Below are positions 1 to 11,004 of a stretch of DNA of 64,000 nt, piece by piece. The first letter of the stretch is position 1, and each line of letters opens with the position of its first letter. The position numbers and the translations under genes are program-made. The DNA comes from Ctenosaura bakeri (Eukaryota; Chordata; Lepidosauria; Squamata; Iguanidae), in contig CAOLHI010003152.1 in NCBI GenBank assembly GCA_948474755.1, forward strand, positions 124,001-188,000. Direction: 5' to 3'. Below the pieces are notes generated by a model. It was not told the origin of the DNA. It ran no database searches and worked only from the letters and a program-made list of their open reading frames with translations.

Positions 1-600
1 GTTTAGTCCTAGACCTTAGCTGTACCTAAGCTGTGTAGTGCTTTGTAGGTCATAACTAGTACTTTGAATTTTGCCTGCCAACAGACTGGTAGCTAGTGGA
101 AATGTTGTGGCAAGAGAGCTGTATGCTTCTTATAACCCAGTAAAGAAACTTTCATCTTCAGCACCTTCATCAATGAAGTTGTGGTGGGAATATACCAGTA
201 CCATATATCCCTTATATGCCTGCCCAAGGTTTAAGGCCTGTCGGAAAGCCCTCCTCTGTGTTCATCAGGCAGGACAGTATGTTGCAGGAGGATACAGAAG
301 AGGGCCTTCTTTGCTCTGGCACCCCAATTATGGAACCTCCTTCCCTTGGAAGCTTAATTGGCACCAACACTGCTGTCATTCAGGCACCAAGTGAAAACAT
401 GGTTGTTCACTAAAGCTTTTGGAACCTAATTGGTCTTACAGAAACCCTTGCACTATGTGGTTTTAAATTGTTTTAATCTCTTTAAGATGATTTTAAACTG
501 TCTTTATAATTTGTTAAACTGTTTAATATGTTTTTGGCCTTTTAAAACAATTTTACACTGTTTCAAATTTTGTCAGATTGGTTTTATTAGATGCTATCTT
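1..600 (+). repeat. degenerate LINE-like interspersed repeat
   Basis: The stretch resembles the 3' part of a common lizard LINE family (L2-like). A block describing aligned 'tggaacctccttcccttgga' style sequence is followed by a long run of TTTTAAnTGTTTTAA-like repeats (about 455-560). No intact reading frame of interest exists. Assignment to L2 is from general resemblance only and could be wrong. Confidence 0.3.
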
Positions 601-629
601 GAGATCTTTAGATAGAGGGTAGGATATAT

Positions 630-690
630 ATACATACACACACACATACATGTGTGTATGTGTGTGTGCATGTGTGTGTGTATATGGGTA
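630..690. repeat. imperfect (CA)n/(TG)n microsatellite
   Basis: Alternating CA then TG dinucleotides interrupted by ATG and CATG. The inverted CA/TG halves could form a small hairpin. No coding content. Confidence 0.85.
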
Positions 691-2216
691 GAGGATAGGA
701 TATAATAAACCAACAATAAATTGAAACTATAATAATGCATCTGCAGGGTGTGTGTCAGATATGTAAATTGAAAGCAAATCAATTTCCTTCCAAACTGCAC
801 TATGCTTCCGCTTAAACACAAAATCATCCCCCAGTGTTCCTTATGTCAAAAAGGTACATAAATGCATGCACACAAACACACACCCCATATATCTTTGTGT
901 GTATTGGTTGGTTGCTGCCTGTTTCCTGCCTACAGGCAGAAAGTATTGATAGTTTTGCATGCTAGCTATGACTTTTGCTTCCAAACCCCAGGGTGAGTCA
1001 ATGAAGTGACCTTATCACCAGTGCCATCCTGTTGTTGTCACTGTGCTCTAAGCGTCCACATACGGCCTGTGCATACTATATTTAAGGGGAAGAGCTGTCA
1101 GTTTTATCCTGTAAATCCCAAATGATGAAATCATTTCATTATGATCAGTTCCTCCAGTGATCATGTTTCTTTTGTGCTGGAATAAATGTTCGAACCAACA
1201 TCTGAAGTGAAAGTGGGTTGACATTAAATTCCCATTCTCCACGCCACCCCTTTTAGACGTGACAAAAGGAGTGCTTGAAGTCAACTGCTTGAACCTTCTG
1301 CTGAAACAAGATCTCTGGCTATGGGAATCCATACTTCCCCATACAGTCCTCACTCCAGACAGATTAACCTGTATTACATTTGCAATAAGATTGTGATGCA
1401 AGCTGAGAACATGATGAGTTTGAAGTCAAAGGGGGCAGGATTTTGGGAAATGACTAAGAATGCCTCTTGTGACTTGACTGAAATTTTAAGCATCTCTGCT
1501 TCACCCACATGCCTGTGCTCACAGCTATGTACAGAGTATGATTCACAGAGACTGGCCCTACCATTAGGTGGAATGAAGCAGTTGCTTCTGGCAACAGATG
1601 TTGTACGGTGATGGCAGCCCTTCTTCCCCCCAGCTATTCCATCCTCTTAAGCCAATACCCCAGTGCAATTAAGCCTCCTTGGTATTCTAGGATGACTAGA
1701 TATCACCACCTCCCGGAATGTCACAGAAAGCATGGTTGGGAACAACTCTTGGCTGAGTGAATTACAGAGAAACAGCTAGCCCACGCCATGGACTCCTTCG
1801 GGCATCTCACATGTGTGTGCGCACATGTGCACGTATGTGTTTTGAGCTTACCAAACATGTGTTGCTTCTGTATTGCAGTATTTGTTTCAGCTGGTAGGTA
1901 ACAGTACCAAGCAGAGTGGTGACCAGTGGTGAAGTACTGGAAGATAGAGCTTTGCATGTTATGCCATCTGTCGTGCATCTCTTAAGCTAGCTCACTGTCC
2001 CCAAGTGCAACACTATTGTTAGTATTCAAGTGAGATTCAACTCTCCAGTCAGTTTCTGTAAATAGAATGAGATCTTAAAGGTCCTTTACCCCAGGCAGCC
2101 AAATGTGTACAGCTGGCTCTTCTGTGAATATACTTAGAGAACAGTAATCTCTTCAGAGTCCTAGGCTAACCAATTTGTCACTGCTGCACACTTAGGTTCT
2201 GTGGAGCTTGTTTAAA
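691..2216. other. non-coding stretch, no gene seen
   Basis: No exon-like open frame with splice sites and no recognised repeat core. The only notable item is a short TG/CA-rich patch near 1808-1840. It may be intergenic or intronic to FAM171A2, whose first exons are not in the window. Confidence 0.5.
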
Positions 2217-2231
2217 GATTTTACCAGAGAG
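2217..2231. repeat. left target-site duplication of the L1
   Basis: GATTTTACCAGAGAG at this position is repeated exactly at 9687-9701. The two copies bound the L1 and mark the original target site. Confidence 0.92.
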
Positions 2232-2560
2232 GCATATACACCCACCACTAATATTTTATATTGGATTAGATGTACCTCATCTCCCACCATCGAGGCCTCC
2301 TCATCCTTAAATATCTCAGTAGCCTCATATTTAGAATTGACACATATTGAAACTCCTTTTTTCTTCTTCTCATATAATGACGAGAAGACATTTCCTAATC
2401 TTTTATTAATCAGATACCTTGAGTCTTTCATTCTTATATCTTGGAGGCATACCATGTCTGATTTAATTTTTTCTAATTGGTAGAATATTCGCTTTTGTTT
2501 TATTGGTGCGTTCATGCCCCTTACATTCCAGGAAACAATTTTCAGTGCTCCCTGAACCAT
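2232..2560 (-). pseudogene. L1 ORF2 endonuclease, N-terminal part (inverted segment)
   Basis: The minus strand reads an AP-endonuclease start, with SWNVRGMNAPIKQKRIF near residue 9, then the expected LQDIRMKD block (LQET in most L1s) and a VVGVYAS strand. It stops at the edge of the target duplication because the rest of the domain lies in the opposite orientation from 5011. In an active L1 this domain nicks the target DNA. Here it is a severed fragment. Confidence 0.9.
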
Positions 2561-2689
2561 TTTTAAATAAATTTTACCTTCGAATTTGGTTTCAACAGAA
2601 TTTTAATTTAGTCACCATTTTCCACATGCTTTCACTATTTTCTTTATTCTATAATTTCTTTCCTTGTCTGTTCTACTACCTCTTCTAGC

Positions 2690-3031
2690 AATTTTCCTTT
2701 TCTTCTATATCCCATTCCCCCCCGGGTCCACGCCTCCCTGATCCTCGTCATCTACGTCCTCTTCTTGTTCTTCCTCTTCTCCTGTCTGATCTTCTCTATT
2801 ATCTCTCTCCCCCTCGGGCCCTCTACTTCTCTTTCTTGAGTCACATTTAATTGTCTTTCCACTCTAGATTCGCTAACACTTTCTGTCTGTTCTGTTGAAT
2901 CTTTTCCTTCTATATTTTGCCCTTCTTGATTTGAGAACTTCCCTTTTTCCTTATCTATCTTAACTACTTTCTCATCGGCTCTCCTCTTTCCATTAGCTCT
3001 TCCATTTTCTTTTATCTGATTCCTCAGCTTC
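2690..3031 (-). pseudogene. L1 ORF1 C-terminal tail and inter-ORF segment
   Basis: Read on the minus strand, this A/G-rich stretch has lysine-rich then glutamate/aspartate-rich coding character (an EEEEQEEDVDDED-like run at about 2740-2800). It lies between the LTR and the endonuclease start, so it is the end of ORF1 plus the spacer to ORF2, cut off from the rest of ORF1 by the LTR. The frames are broken. Confidence 0.55.
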
Positions 3032-3712
3032 TGTCAATGTCAGGTGGAGGCTAAGCAAACACAGAGGCAGCAACTGGAGTTTTATGGCTTTTAGTAAGTA
3101 GGGAGTAAAATAATCAAGGGGTTACAGCACCCAAAACAAACAGAGGCAGTAAATAAAGCCGTAAAGTAATTAAGAGGTTACATCACCCAAAACGGACGGA
3201 GGCAGTGAAACTCAGCAACGAGGATTAACCAGGAACAGAATAACCAGGAACAAGTCCATGAAACAGAATGGTCGACGGTTGTTGCCCCGTGACCCCCTCC
3301 CCCAGCGTCTGCCTTAAATAGTCTTTAGCCCAGCTGGGGCTGATCAAATGTCCGTTGGCTTGGCCCGCAGCTGGAGGCCCTCAGACCTCAGACGCTTCTC
3401 GAGCAGGCGCTTTGATCTACGAACAGTCACCTTTTCCAGCCGCCTCTGGAGGGACGTGGGGGGAAAGTCTGCTGCAAACTCCGGGCTGGAGTCAGGAACA
3501 GCAGCTTCTGTCGAGCCAGAAGCATTGGCCTCCTCTGCTGCAGGTACTGGCTCGGGCACCAGTTCTGGGACAGCTGTGGAGTCGCTGGCAGTGCCCTCCC
3601 TTGCCTCTGCAGGAGCCCCCTCCCTCCAAGGGGTCCTCCCCCAGCTGGGAGTCCAAGTCCAACTCAAGAGTCCCCGTCTGAATCGGCAGCCTGCTCAGCC
3701 TGGCTCATGACA
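3032..3712 (-). mobile_element. solo LTR inserted in L1 ORF1
   Basis: The 681-bp segment interrupts ORF1. On the minus strand it begins TGTCATGAGCC and ends CTGACATTGACA, that is TG...CA with short inverted ends. The flanks GCTTC (3027-3031) and GCTCC (3713-3717) form a 5-bp target duplication with one mismatch. A TATTTAAGG box lies near 3316 on the minus strand. An open frame of about 107 codons (3344-3667, minus) is rich in Glu/Ala/Pro and Arg/Lys and may be the tail of an internal gene overlapping U3. No matching second LTR or pol is present, so it is a solo LTR, perhaps of Ty3/Gypsy type. The family is not recognised. Confidence 0.7.
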
Positions 3713-4522
3713 GCTCCTTTTGATGTCTCTTCATAAACTCCTGGGCCTTCATCAGAGAATTAATTGTGTATCTCTTTGTTTGGAAGGTGAAAATCACCCC
3801 TTCCATTTTTGCCCATCTATATTTAATGCCTATTGTTTTAAGTTGGGCAGTGAGAGAGGAATAATCCTTTCTCTTCCTTAAGATCTGTGCCGGGGTATCT
3901 TTAAATATCATCAATTCATTCCCCTCTACGATTAATTTTTCCGAATAGCTTTGCTGTAATATTAATTCCTTCACCCGGTCTCGAAGGAAATAAATCATGA
4001 CATTTCATGGACTTTCCTCTTTTTTGCAATACATGAGTTGGCTCTGAAAAGTTTATCCACTTCCAGGTCAAGTTGTTCTGGGTTCCAGTCAATAAATTTA
4101 GCTAACGGCAGTATCAGCCTAGTTGCTAAATCCTCCTCATTCTCTTCCACTAAACCTCTTATCTTGAGGCGTCGTTCTCTTAATTTAACCTCTGCATTTC
4201 TGATTTGATCTTCAGTTCCTACTATCCATTTTTCGAGTTCTGGAGTTAACTTTTCCAATTTGTCAGTCCTTTCCTGGAGGCCATCGATCTTAGAATTCAT
4301 CTCCTTCATATCCCTAGTTATGTTCTCTAACTGGCTACCTATATTGCCCATTTCTCTCTTGACTTCTTTCAGATCTCCTGACACTTTCCTGGTCTCTTTC
4401 TTAAAATCCTTTCTTAACTGCCTCATCTCCTCTAAGACAGAGACCCCAAACTCCGTCATTCTCATTTGATCTTCCACTGATGTTTGTTTAAGAAGAACCA
4501 CCTTTCTCGTGCCTGCAGCCAT
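3713..4522 (-). pseudogene. L1 ORF1 (RNA-binding protein), frameshifted
   Basis: The start codon at 4522 opens a frame beginning MAAGTRKVVLLK. Residues about 20-110 form a heptad-rich coiled coil (LEEMRQLRKDFKKETRK onward), followed by the start of an RRM-like domain with KIRGLVEENEEDL. A frame change near 3995-3998 moves the frame, after which the C-terminal domain continues (ILRKRKDYSSL, RYTINSLMKAQEFM). The stop codon of this part is supplied by the first bases of the LTR. ORF1p normally forms trimers through the coiled coil and coats L1 RNA. This copy cannot make a full protein. Confidence 0.9.
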
Positions 4523-5010
4523 TATGCTAACAATACTCTAGTGATTATATGTTAACAAATCTCAATTTATTGAGTAATAGTAATCTATAGTTGGTGACAA
4601 TATTTTTAAGCAAAGTGTATCCGGCTATGACTTTACAACAAATTTACAACACATTGAGGCCCACCTGATTATCGCTTACCAGAAAGGACCGAGAGCTCCA
4701 GCCCTTGTGAGGCCTGAACCCAATATCTTCACTTAGAGTTTACAAATCATCATCTTTCATCCCAATTCATATGTTTCCTCTAATTCAGCTATAGCAGTGA
4801 TCAATATAGAGTCAATGTAAATTAGTGCCTCCTACACAAGAACTTTTAGTCACACTCTTAGTCCCTTTTTTCCTCTCTCGCTATGATTATACACCTGGTC
4901 TTCTTCTGCTCGTCTGCCAAGTGACAAAAGAATGCGCGTTGCACCGAGGGAGACCGCCTTCCACCTCAAACTACAACAGTCCTTAGAACATCTTTGTGGC
5001 TTTACCTTTG
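4523..5010 (-). promoter_or_regulatory. L1 5' UTR (inverted segment)
   Basis: Lies upstream of ORF1 on the minus strand and ends at the inversion junction. It contains a moderately CpG-containing block near 4925-4965. L1 5' UTRs carry an internal promoter, but no specific motif is claimed here. The 5' end may be slightly truncated. Confidence 0.6.
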
Positions 5011-5497
5011 TATGCCTCCCAGTCAAATAAAACAAGTTTCTATGTACAGCTCTGTAATAAAATCGGCTCCTTGGATTACCGGGACATGTTCATTCTTTGT
5101 GATTTTAACGGTGTAATTAATCCTAAAATAGATAAATTTTCAGAGCAGAAGGTCTACTCGATGCAAGGAAAATTGCCAAAAAGTTCTTTTTGAAATGATG
5201 GACTCTTTGACATTAGTGGACGCTTGGCGCTTTCTGTACAAAGATGCAAAAGAATATACCTTTTACTCAGAGGTCCATAGCATGTGGTCAAGGATCGACA
5301 TGGTCCTGGTACCCAAGGGGCTAACTAAAGAGCTTAAGGGAGTAGAAATTATGCCGAGACGTATCTCAGATCATTGCCCAATCCAAATGACATTAGGCTT
5401 CCGAAAAAAAGAATATAATTGGACTGTGAAAGATAGTATGCTGAAAGATGAACATGTGGTAGAAAAATTGAAAAAAGGAAACAGTATTCTTTTTTAG
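5011..5497 (+). pseudogene. L1 ORF2 endonuclease, C-terminal part
   Basis: Continues the endonuclease in + orientation from the Tyr-Ala-Ser junction. The DFNGV block is present, but the usual Gly before it is Cys (CDFNGV). A stop or frame change at about 5191 is followed by the substrate-loop region (SRIDMVLV) and the SDHCPI active-site block (Asp and His present). A second frame change near 5490 in a run of T separates it from the reverse transcriptase frame. Confidence 0.9.
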
Positions 5498-7715
5498 GGA
5501 AAATTGGGGGAAAGAGGTAACACCCCAGGTTGCCTCGGAGGCAGGAAAATCGGTGATAAGAGGGATACTTATTCAGCAAGAGGTTTATATGAAAAGAAAA
5601 AGGAACGAAAAGAGATCTGAAATCTTGAATAATATAGCTAAAAAAGAGGGGGAGCTAAAGCAATCCCCGAGTAACAAAACGATTAAACAAGAATTGGAAA
5701 TCCTTCAAAAACAACTAAGTCTATTGGATACAGATAAATTGCAAAGGAAATTAAACCAGACAAAGCTTAGATACTTCGAAAACTCAAATAAAATCGGAAA
5801 GTGGCTTGCTTATAAGTTACAAAAAGAGGCTGAAAGGAAGTTTATCTGTGAAATTAAAGAAGGAGAGGTAGTCCATCGAACGCAAAATAAAATCAAGAAA
5901 ACCTTCCAGAAATATTTCCAGGAGCTATTTAGGGAGCAGAAGCAGGCAGATCAGTTGACTAATAAAAATGATAAGTACCTAGATGAATTGAATATAATAG
6001 GCTTAGATGAGCGTCAAATCCAGATCTTAAATAAACAAATTACAAAACAAGAATTTAGAGACGCCATCAAAAAGTTGAAAGTAGGAAAGGCGCCAGGGCC
6101 AGACGGCTTCACGGCAACTTTCTACAAGATTTTTCAGGAAGAAATAATTGATTATCTGCATGAAGTAATAAGTGAACTTGACAGAGGGGGTAGACCCACT
6201 TTCTGGGGAGAAGCGGTAATTACTATGATACCCAAAGAAGATAAAGACCGGTTAGAACCAAAGAATTACAGACCAATATCACTTTTTAATATTGATTACA
6301 AGTTGTTAGCGATGATACTGGCAGAAAGGCTGAAAAAGGTCTTAAGTGAATGGATAAATAATGACCAGAACGGTTTCCCCCCCGGAAGATCTATAAAGGA
6401 GAACATAAGAGTAATCGTAGATATCTTGGAACATTGTCATACACATAACGAGAAAAAGCTAGGGATGTTATTCCTCGACGCCGAAAAGGTTTTTGACAAT
6501 GTTAACTGGACATTTATGAAAAAACTCCTGAGAAAGATAAAAGTGGGGGACAGATTCTTAAATTGGGTATCTCAAATTTATAGAGATCAAAGTGGGAAAA
6601 TTGTTATTAATGGAGAGGGGACGGAACAGCTAACTATAAGCAAAGGGACGAGGCAGGGTTGCTCCCTATCCCCGCTCATCTTTTTGATAATTATAGAGGC
6701 GCTTTGTATAAAGATAAGAAAAGATACAGAGATCAAAGGTATCCAAGTGAAAAACCAAATTTTTAAAATAAGAGTATTCGCAGATGACCTTGTAGTAATA
6801 ATGCATGAACCATATCAAGGGATGGGAAAACTGAAACAGATTTTGGATGAATGCAGATCTTTATCCAGCTTTAAAATAAATCAAGAAAAAACAGTACTCC
6901 TCACAAAAAATATAACCCACTATGAAGAAGAAATATTGTCTCAGGATTCAGGATTTAAAGTGGTAAAGAAGATGAAATATTTAGGAATAGAGCTTTCAAA
7001 AACTAACAATGATCTGCTTGAAAATAACTACAAAGCAACCTGGCAAAGAATTAAAAGAGACTTAGAGAGATGGAGTAAATTAGATTTATCATTATTGGGG
7101 AAATTAGCCACCATTAAGATGATCGTTTTGCCAAAGATGATTTTCCTGTTTAACAGCTTGCCAGTAATCATAAACAATGCAGTTTTCAATACGTGGAATA
7201 AAAACTTAGCAAGATTTATTTGGAATGAGGAAAAGCCCTCTATTAAAATGAGAAATTTAAAAGATAAGGTGGAAAAAGATGGAATGGGGCTGCCTGATTT
7301 GAACCTGTACTTCCAGGCTTGTGCCCTGTCCTGGGTTCTTGAGTGGTTGAGGCTCAAAAACGAGAGGCTATTAATGTTGGAAGGGGCTGACCTTGTATGG
7401 GGGTGGCACGCATATTTATTCTATGATAAGGCGAAGGTGAATAAAGAATTCAATAGCCATATAATCAGAAAATCACTTCTCAAAGTCTGGTTACAATTCA
7501 AAAAGAAGTTATATATCAGAATCCCATTATGGGCATCTATACATGAAGCCTTCTATAGAAGGGATCACCGTAGGTTAGGAAAATGGATTACATATAGGGA
7601 TTTACTTAAAATCGAAAATAGGAACGTGAGATGTAAGAACAGAGATGAATTGATAGAAACTGGACTGTCAACGCACTGGCTATTGATGACCAAACTCCTG
7701 GAAAAAGCAAAGGTA
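5498..7715 (+). pseudogene. L1 ORF2 reverse transcriptase, long open frame
   Basis: An unbroken frame runs from 5553 through the insertion point. Motifs in order, numbering from the Met at 5553: KAPGPDGFTATFYK (about residue 179), YRPISLFNIDYKLLA, NGFPPGR, a LFLDAEKVFDNV block, TRQGCSLSPLIF, the catalytic FADD at residues 409-412 (bases 6777-6788), and a YLGIELS block. The catalytic aspartates of FADD are intact. The frame is then broken by the GC-rich transposon at 7716. Nothing indicates current activity, given the defects in the endonuclease and ORF1. Confidence 0.95.
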
Positions 7716-8388
7716 GGCCCTTTTCGCACGGGCTTTCTGTCGTGTGATAGCCCCCTGAGCCTCGCGGGAGTGGGAGCGTCGCTCTGCACGACGCACTTCC
7801 ACTTCTGCCGCGCTCACGGGGCTGCAGCGGCGCGATCGCGGGTTTTTTGATTTTCGCCTCGAAGCGAAAATCACCCGTGCTTGCACAATGCTCCCGGCGC
7901 TCAGGCGCACTTACCTCCTGTGCGGAGCGTCGGGGAGGCGGCTGGGTCGCGCTTCCTTCCCTCCACCCCTGCGGAAGGAAGGGGCGGGGTGCTAGCGCAA
8001 CGGACGCGACACCTTCTGCTTCACGCGCGCGGGGGGACAGACGTGACACCTCCTGCTTCGCACGCGTGCAGGGGGGACGCACGCGACACCTCCTGCTTCG
8101 CACGCTTGCGGGGGGACGCACGCGACACCTCCTGCTTCGCATGCGCGCGGGGGGACGGACGCGAGAGCCTCCTGCTTCGTGCGTGCACGGGGGGAACGGA
8201 CGCGAGAGCCTCCTGCTTTGCCCAGGGGGGAGGGCGGCTCGTGTGAGAAGCCTCCTCCGGTGCCGCTTCCCCCCTTGTTCCTTTGCCTGCGGAAGGAAGG
8301 AGGGGGAAAACGGCAGCCTCCCGGAAGAGCCTTCTCGCGCAAGCCGCCCTCCCCCGCTTGCGCGAGAAGCCTCAATGCGAAAAGGGCC
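7716..8388. mobile_element. GC-rich non-autonomous DNA transposon inside L1 ORF2
   Basis: The ends are perfect 13-bp inverted repeats, GGCCCTTTTCGCA (7716-7728) and its complement (8376-8388). They are flanked by a GTA direct repeat (7713-7715 and 8389-8391). Removing the insert rejoins the L1 frame exactly (AKV then DILYRYY). The interior is about 65-70% GC with 40-bp tandem repeats and no transposase. A 3-bp target duplication fits PIF/Harbinger or CMC-type elements. The superfamily is not proven. Confidence 0.88.
7996..8235. repeat. about 40-bp tandem repeat within the GC-rich transposon
   Basis: Five to six units share the core CGACACCTCCTGCTTCGCA followed by a CGCGCGGGGGGAC-like spacer. 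The unit starts at 8036, 8076, 8115, 8154 and 8194 show a 39-40 bp period. The repeats generate long open frames in several directions, which are not genes. Confidence 0.9.
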
Positions 8389-9107
8389 GTAGATATATTG
8401 TACAGGTATTACGATAGTCGAAAACGAATTTGATGCTATTCTAAAAAAATGGAGTTGGTCGTTGTATTGGAAAGATCTATAAGATACTTATGGAATTGGA
8501 ATTTGAACAGGAAGTAATGAAATCGAATATGATTAAATGGGCACAGGATATCGGCCACCCGATACAACTTGAAACATGGAAAATTTCATAGCACAAGATG
8601 AATAAATGGTTAAAAGCTAGCCAGTTGAAAGAAAGTTATTAAGATTTTTAATAGATGGTACTATACCCCAGTTAAAATTGGTAAGATAACCAAAAGTTCA
8701 GATCATAAATACTGGAAATGTGAACATAAGGGGACATTGTTCCACTTATGGTGGAGCTGTTCCCAAGCCCAAAAATATTGGAAAATAATACATGGACAGA
8801 TTGAGAAGGTATTGGAAAAGAAATTTGACATGCTGCCGGAAATATACTTACTTAATATGATAGATCAAATTCCAAATCTGACCCCAGCACAACAAAAACT
8901 GTTATTGTATATTATAACAACAGAAAGATGGTGTTCGTGAAAACATGGAAGCAACGGGATCCTCCGACCCTCCAGGAGTGGTTAATTAAGATGTACGATT
9001 TGATGGAAATAGACAGGTTATCTCTCTTGTTGAGGGGTAAGGATCTAAAGATGTTTCAATTAACCTGGAACCCCATAATGAGGATCTTGGAAGACCGGTG
9101 GGGATAA
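8389..9107 (+). pseudogene. L1 ORF2 C-terminal part
   Basis: Downstream of the transposon the ORF2 protein continues in broken frames. It includes the Cys/Trp-rich block FHLWWSCSQAQKYW near 8737-8780 and the terminal WLIKMYDLMEIDRLSLL region, ending at a TAA at 9105-9107. The C-terminal domain of L1 ORF2 is RNA-binding. This copy is decayed by small indels. Confidence 0.8.
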
Positions 9108-9686
9108 ATAGCAAGTATTGTTTTAGAGAATAAGATGAAGAAAAAGAGGAGAGTTAAAAAGTCAAATAGCAGACAAAAGGATAAAAGGGTAGATGACAAA
9201 CGATAAATCCAGGTAAGTTGAGACATAAACTCCGTGTAGAAAGAGATAATCATATATAACCGGTGTTTAAGTCCAACCGTGTATACTATGGTCCACAAAA
9301 TACTAAGCGTTTAAAGAATTAATTTTTATTTGTAGTCCTGGAGTGACAAATAGAGTTGTATGGAATTTTAGGTTAACAAGCGGGTAAGGAAAAAAGCAGG
9401 ATATCGATTAGAAGGACGGAATGAACTAAATGTGCTAAGAAAATTAAAGATAGGATATGGGTAATAATGCTGATAAGAGAATTCTAAATATAAAAAGGAA
9501 GTTATATGTTTTTCTTTGTTGTATGGAATGGGGTTATTCGGGTTATTTGTAAAGTATGTTTTATGTATGATTGTTCTGATGTGTATGTTTTGATGATGAG
9601 GAGATAGATGAGAAGTAATGTAACAGTGTTTTGTGGAAAATCCAATAAAAATAAAAAGGAAGGAAGGATGGATGGATGGATGGATG
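9108..9686 (+). other. L1 3' UTR and tail
   Basis: AT-rich, with no coding content. Ends in AATAAAAATAAAAAGG followed by GGAA and GGAT tandem repeats (about 9657-9686) directly before the right target duplication. The tail supports the + orientation of the 3' part. Confidence 0.85.
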
Positions 9687-9701
9687 GATTTTACCAGAGA
9701 G
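9687..9701. repeat. right target-site duplication of the L1
   Basis: GATTTTACCAGAGAG, identical over all 15 bases to 2217-2231. It is followed by a (GA)n run to about 9714. Confidence 0.92.
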
Positions 9702-9714
9702 AGAGAGAGAGAGA

Positions 9715-10530
9715 GCCTCCTAGAAATTTAACCAACCTACCTTTCTTACCTTGTGATTTTTGGACACATAAATGATGCATTCTCCTCAAGCTTGCAGTGC
9801 TGTTGCATCCCATGCCCAGACAGTTCAAGAAATATTTTAGTGAAAGGATTCAGATTGCTCAAGCAACATGCCAAAGAATGCAAGTCCAAGTTATCTCTGA
9901 AACCTCTAGCCAGTAAAGCCTGTGAGAATACTATCTTGTCCCCAAATGTGGAAAATATTATGTTGAATTAATTCTTGGATTTAGAGGACAAACCTCTCAT
10001 TGGTCTGTAAAATGTTAAATCTAGGACTTTATATGTTTTTCCATATTTTGTGGGGGTGGGGAACAGGCACACTTGTTTTACATTAAGCAGACTTGGGATT
10101 CAGAGTGTTATAATGAGTAAGTCATAGGAGTCAATAATTTCCCCTGGAGTCTGGTTTATTACTTTACTGAAAGATATATAAAATAATTCAGTTCAAAATA
10201 CTTTCCTACTACCTAGAATGAACACTGAGGCCAGAAAATATTTTTATTGTTGCTATATATCTTGCTTCCTGAAAACTAAAATGTTCCAAATTTTAAATGT
10301 TTGCAGCAGACAGATTTTTTAGATCAAGTTACCATGTAAAACAGAAATAATGTGCACCTCCACATTCCCAAACCATTTTAAGTATATACCAGTGTTTCTC
10401 AACCCATGATCTTTCAAACAGGCTACAACTTCTTTCAATCCCAGGCCTGAAGTGGAAGTAGGAGCTTTAGGCTGATGCCTGTGGAAGGTGCTGGCTTGGA
10501 GAAGACTGGAATGCATGGAGAGCTAACTCA
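9715..10530. other. non-coding stretch, no gene seen
   Basis: AT-rich sequence between the L1 and the CR1. No splice-bounded exon or clear repeat core was recognised. Confidence 0.5.
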
Positions 10531-11004
10531 ATCACAGAATCATAAAATAATAGAATTGGAAAAGACCACAATGGCCATTGAGTCCAAACCGCTGCCATGC
10601 AGATACACACGCTCAAAACACCTCTAGCAAATAGACATCCAGCCTCTGTTTAAAAATCTTCAAAGAAGGTGGCTCCAGCACACTCAGAGGCAGCATATTC
10701 CACTGTTGAGTGGCTCTTACCATCAGGAAGTTCCTAGGTGAATCTTTTTTCCTGTGATTTGAATCTATTGTTCCATTTCCTAGTCTCTGGAGCAGCAGAA
10801 AACAAGCTTGATCCATCTGTAACATGACATCCCTTCAAATATTCAACCAAACATGGTTATCATGTCATTTGTTAACCTTCTTTTCATCAGGCTAAACATA
10901 CCTAGCTCCCTAAGCCACTACTCTTAGGGCATGGTTCTAGACCCTTCACCATTTTGGTCGCCCTCCTCTGAACATGTTCCAGCTTGTCAATATCTTTCTG
11001 TTGC

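Larger units (their letters stand above)
2232..9686 (+). mobile_element. near-full-length L1 LINE with inverted 5' part
   Basis: The element lies between two perfect 15-bp direct repeats. The 3' part (about 5011-9686) is in + orientation and ends in an A-rich tail followed by (GGAT)n. The 5' part (2232 to about 5010) is in the opposite orientation and holds the 5' UTR, ORF1 and the first third of the ORF2 endonuclease. The two pieces join within the same endonuclease codons (a Tyr-Ala-Ser motif on both sides), so little L1 sequence is lost. This is the structure expected from twin priming during target-primed reverse transcription. Two later insertions, an LTR at 3032-3712 and a foldback transposon at 7716-8388, interrupt it. 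Without them the element is about 6.1 kb. Frameshifts and substitutions make it inactive. Confidence 0.93.

Noticed and set aside
3344..3710. Open frames of 107-120 codons on both strands
   Set aside because: Lie within the solo LTR. The minus-strand frame may be a retroelement remnant but is not a host gene.
2217..5010. Two separate, oppositely oriented L1 insertions instead of one inverted copy
   Set aside because: The single pair of 15-bp duplications encloses both halves, there is no second A-tail, and the two halves meet at the same endonuclease codons.
7606..8433. Long open frames on both strands (up to about 180 codons) in the GC-rich block
   Set aside because: They arise from a 40-bp CpG-rich tandem array inside a foldback transposon. 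Low-complexity Arg/Ala/Gly/Pro translation, no known domain, and frames overlap on both strands.
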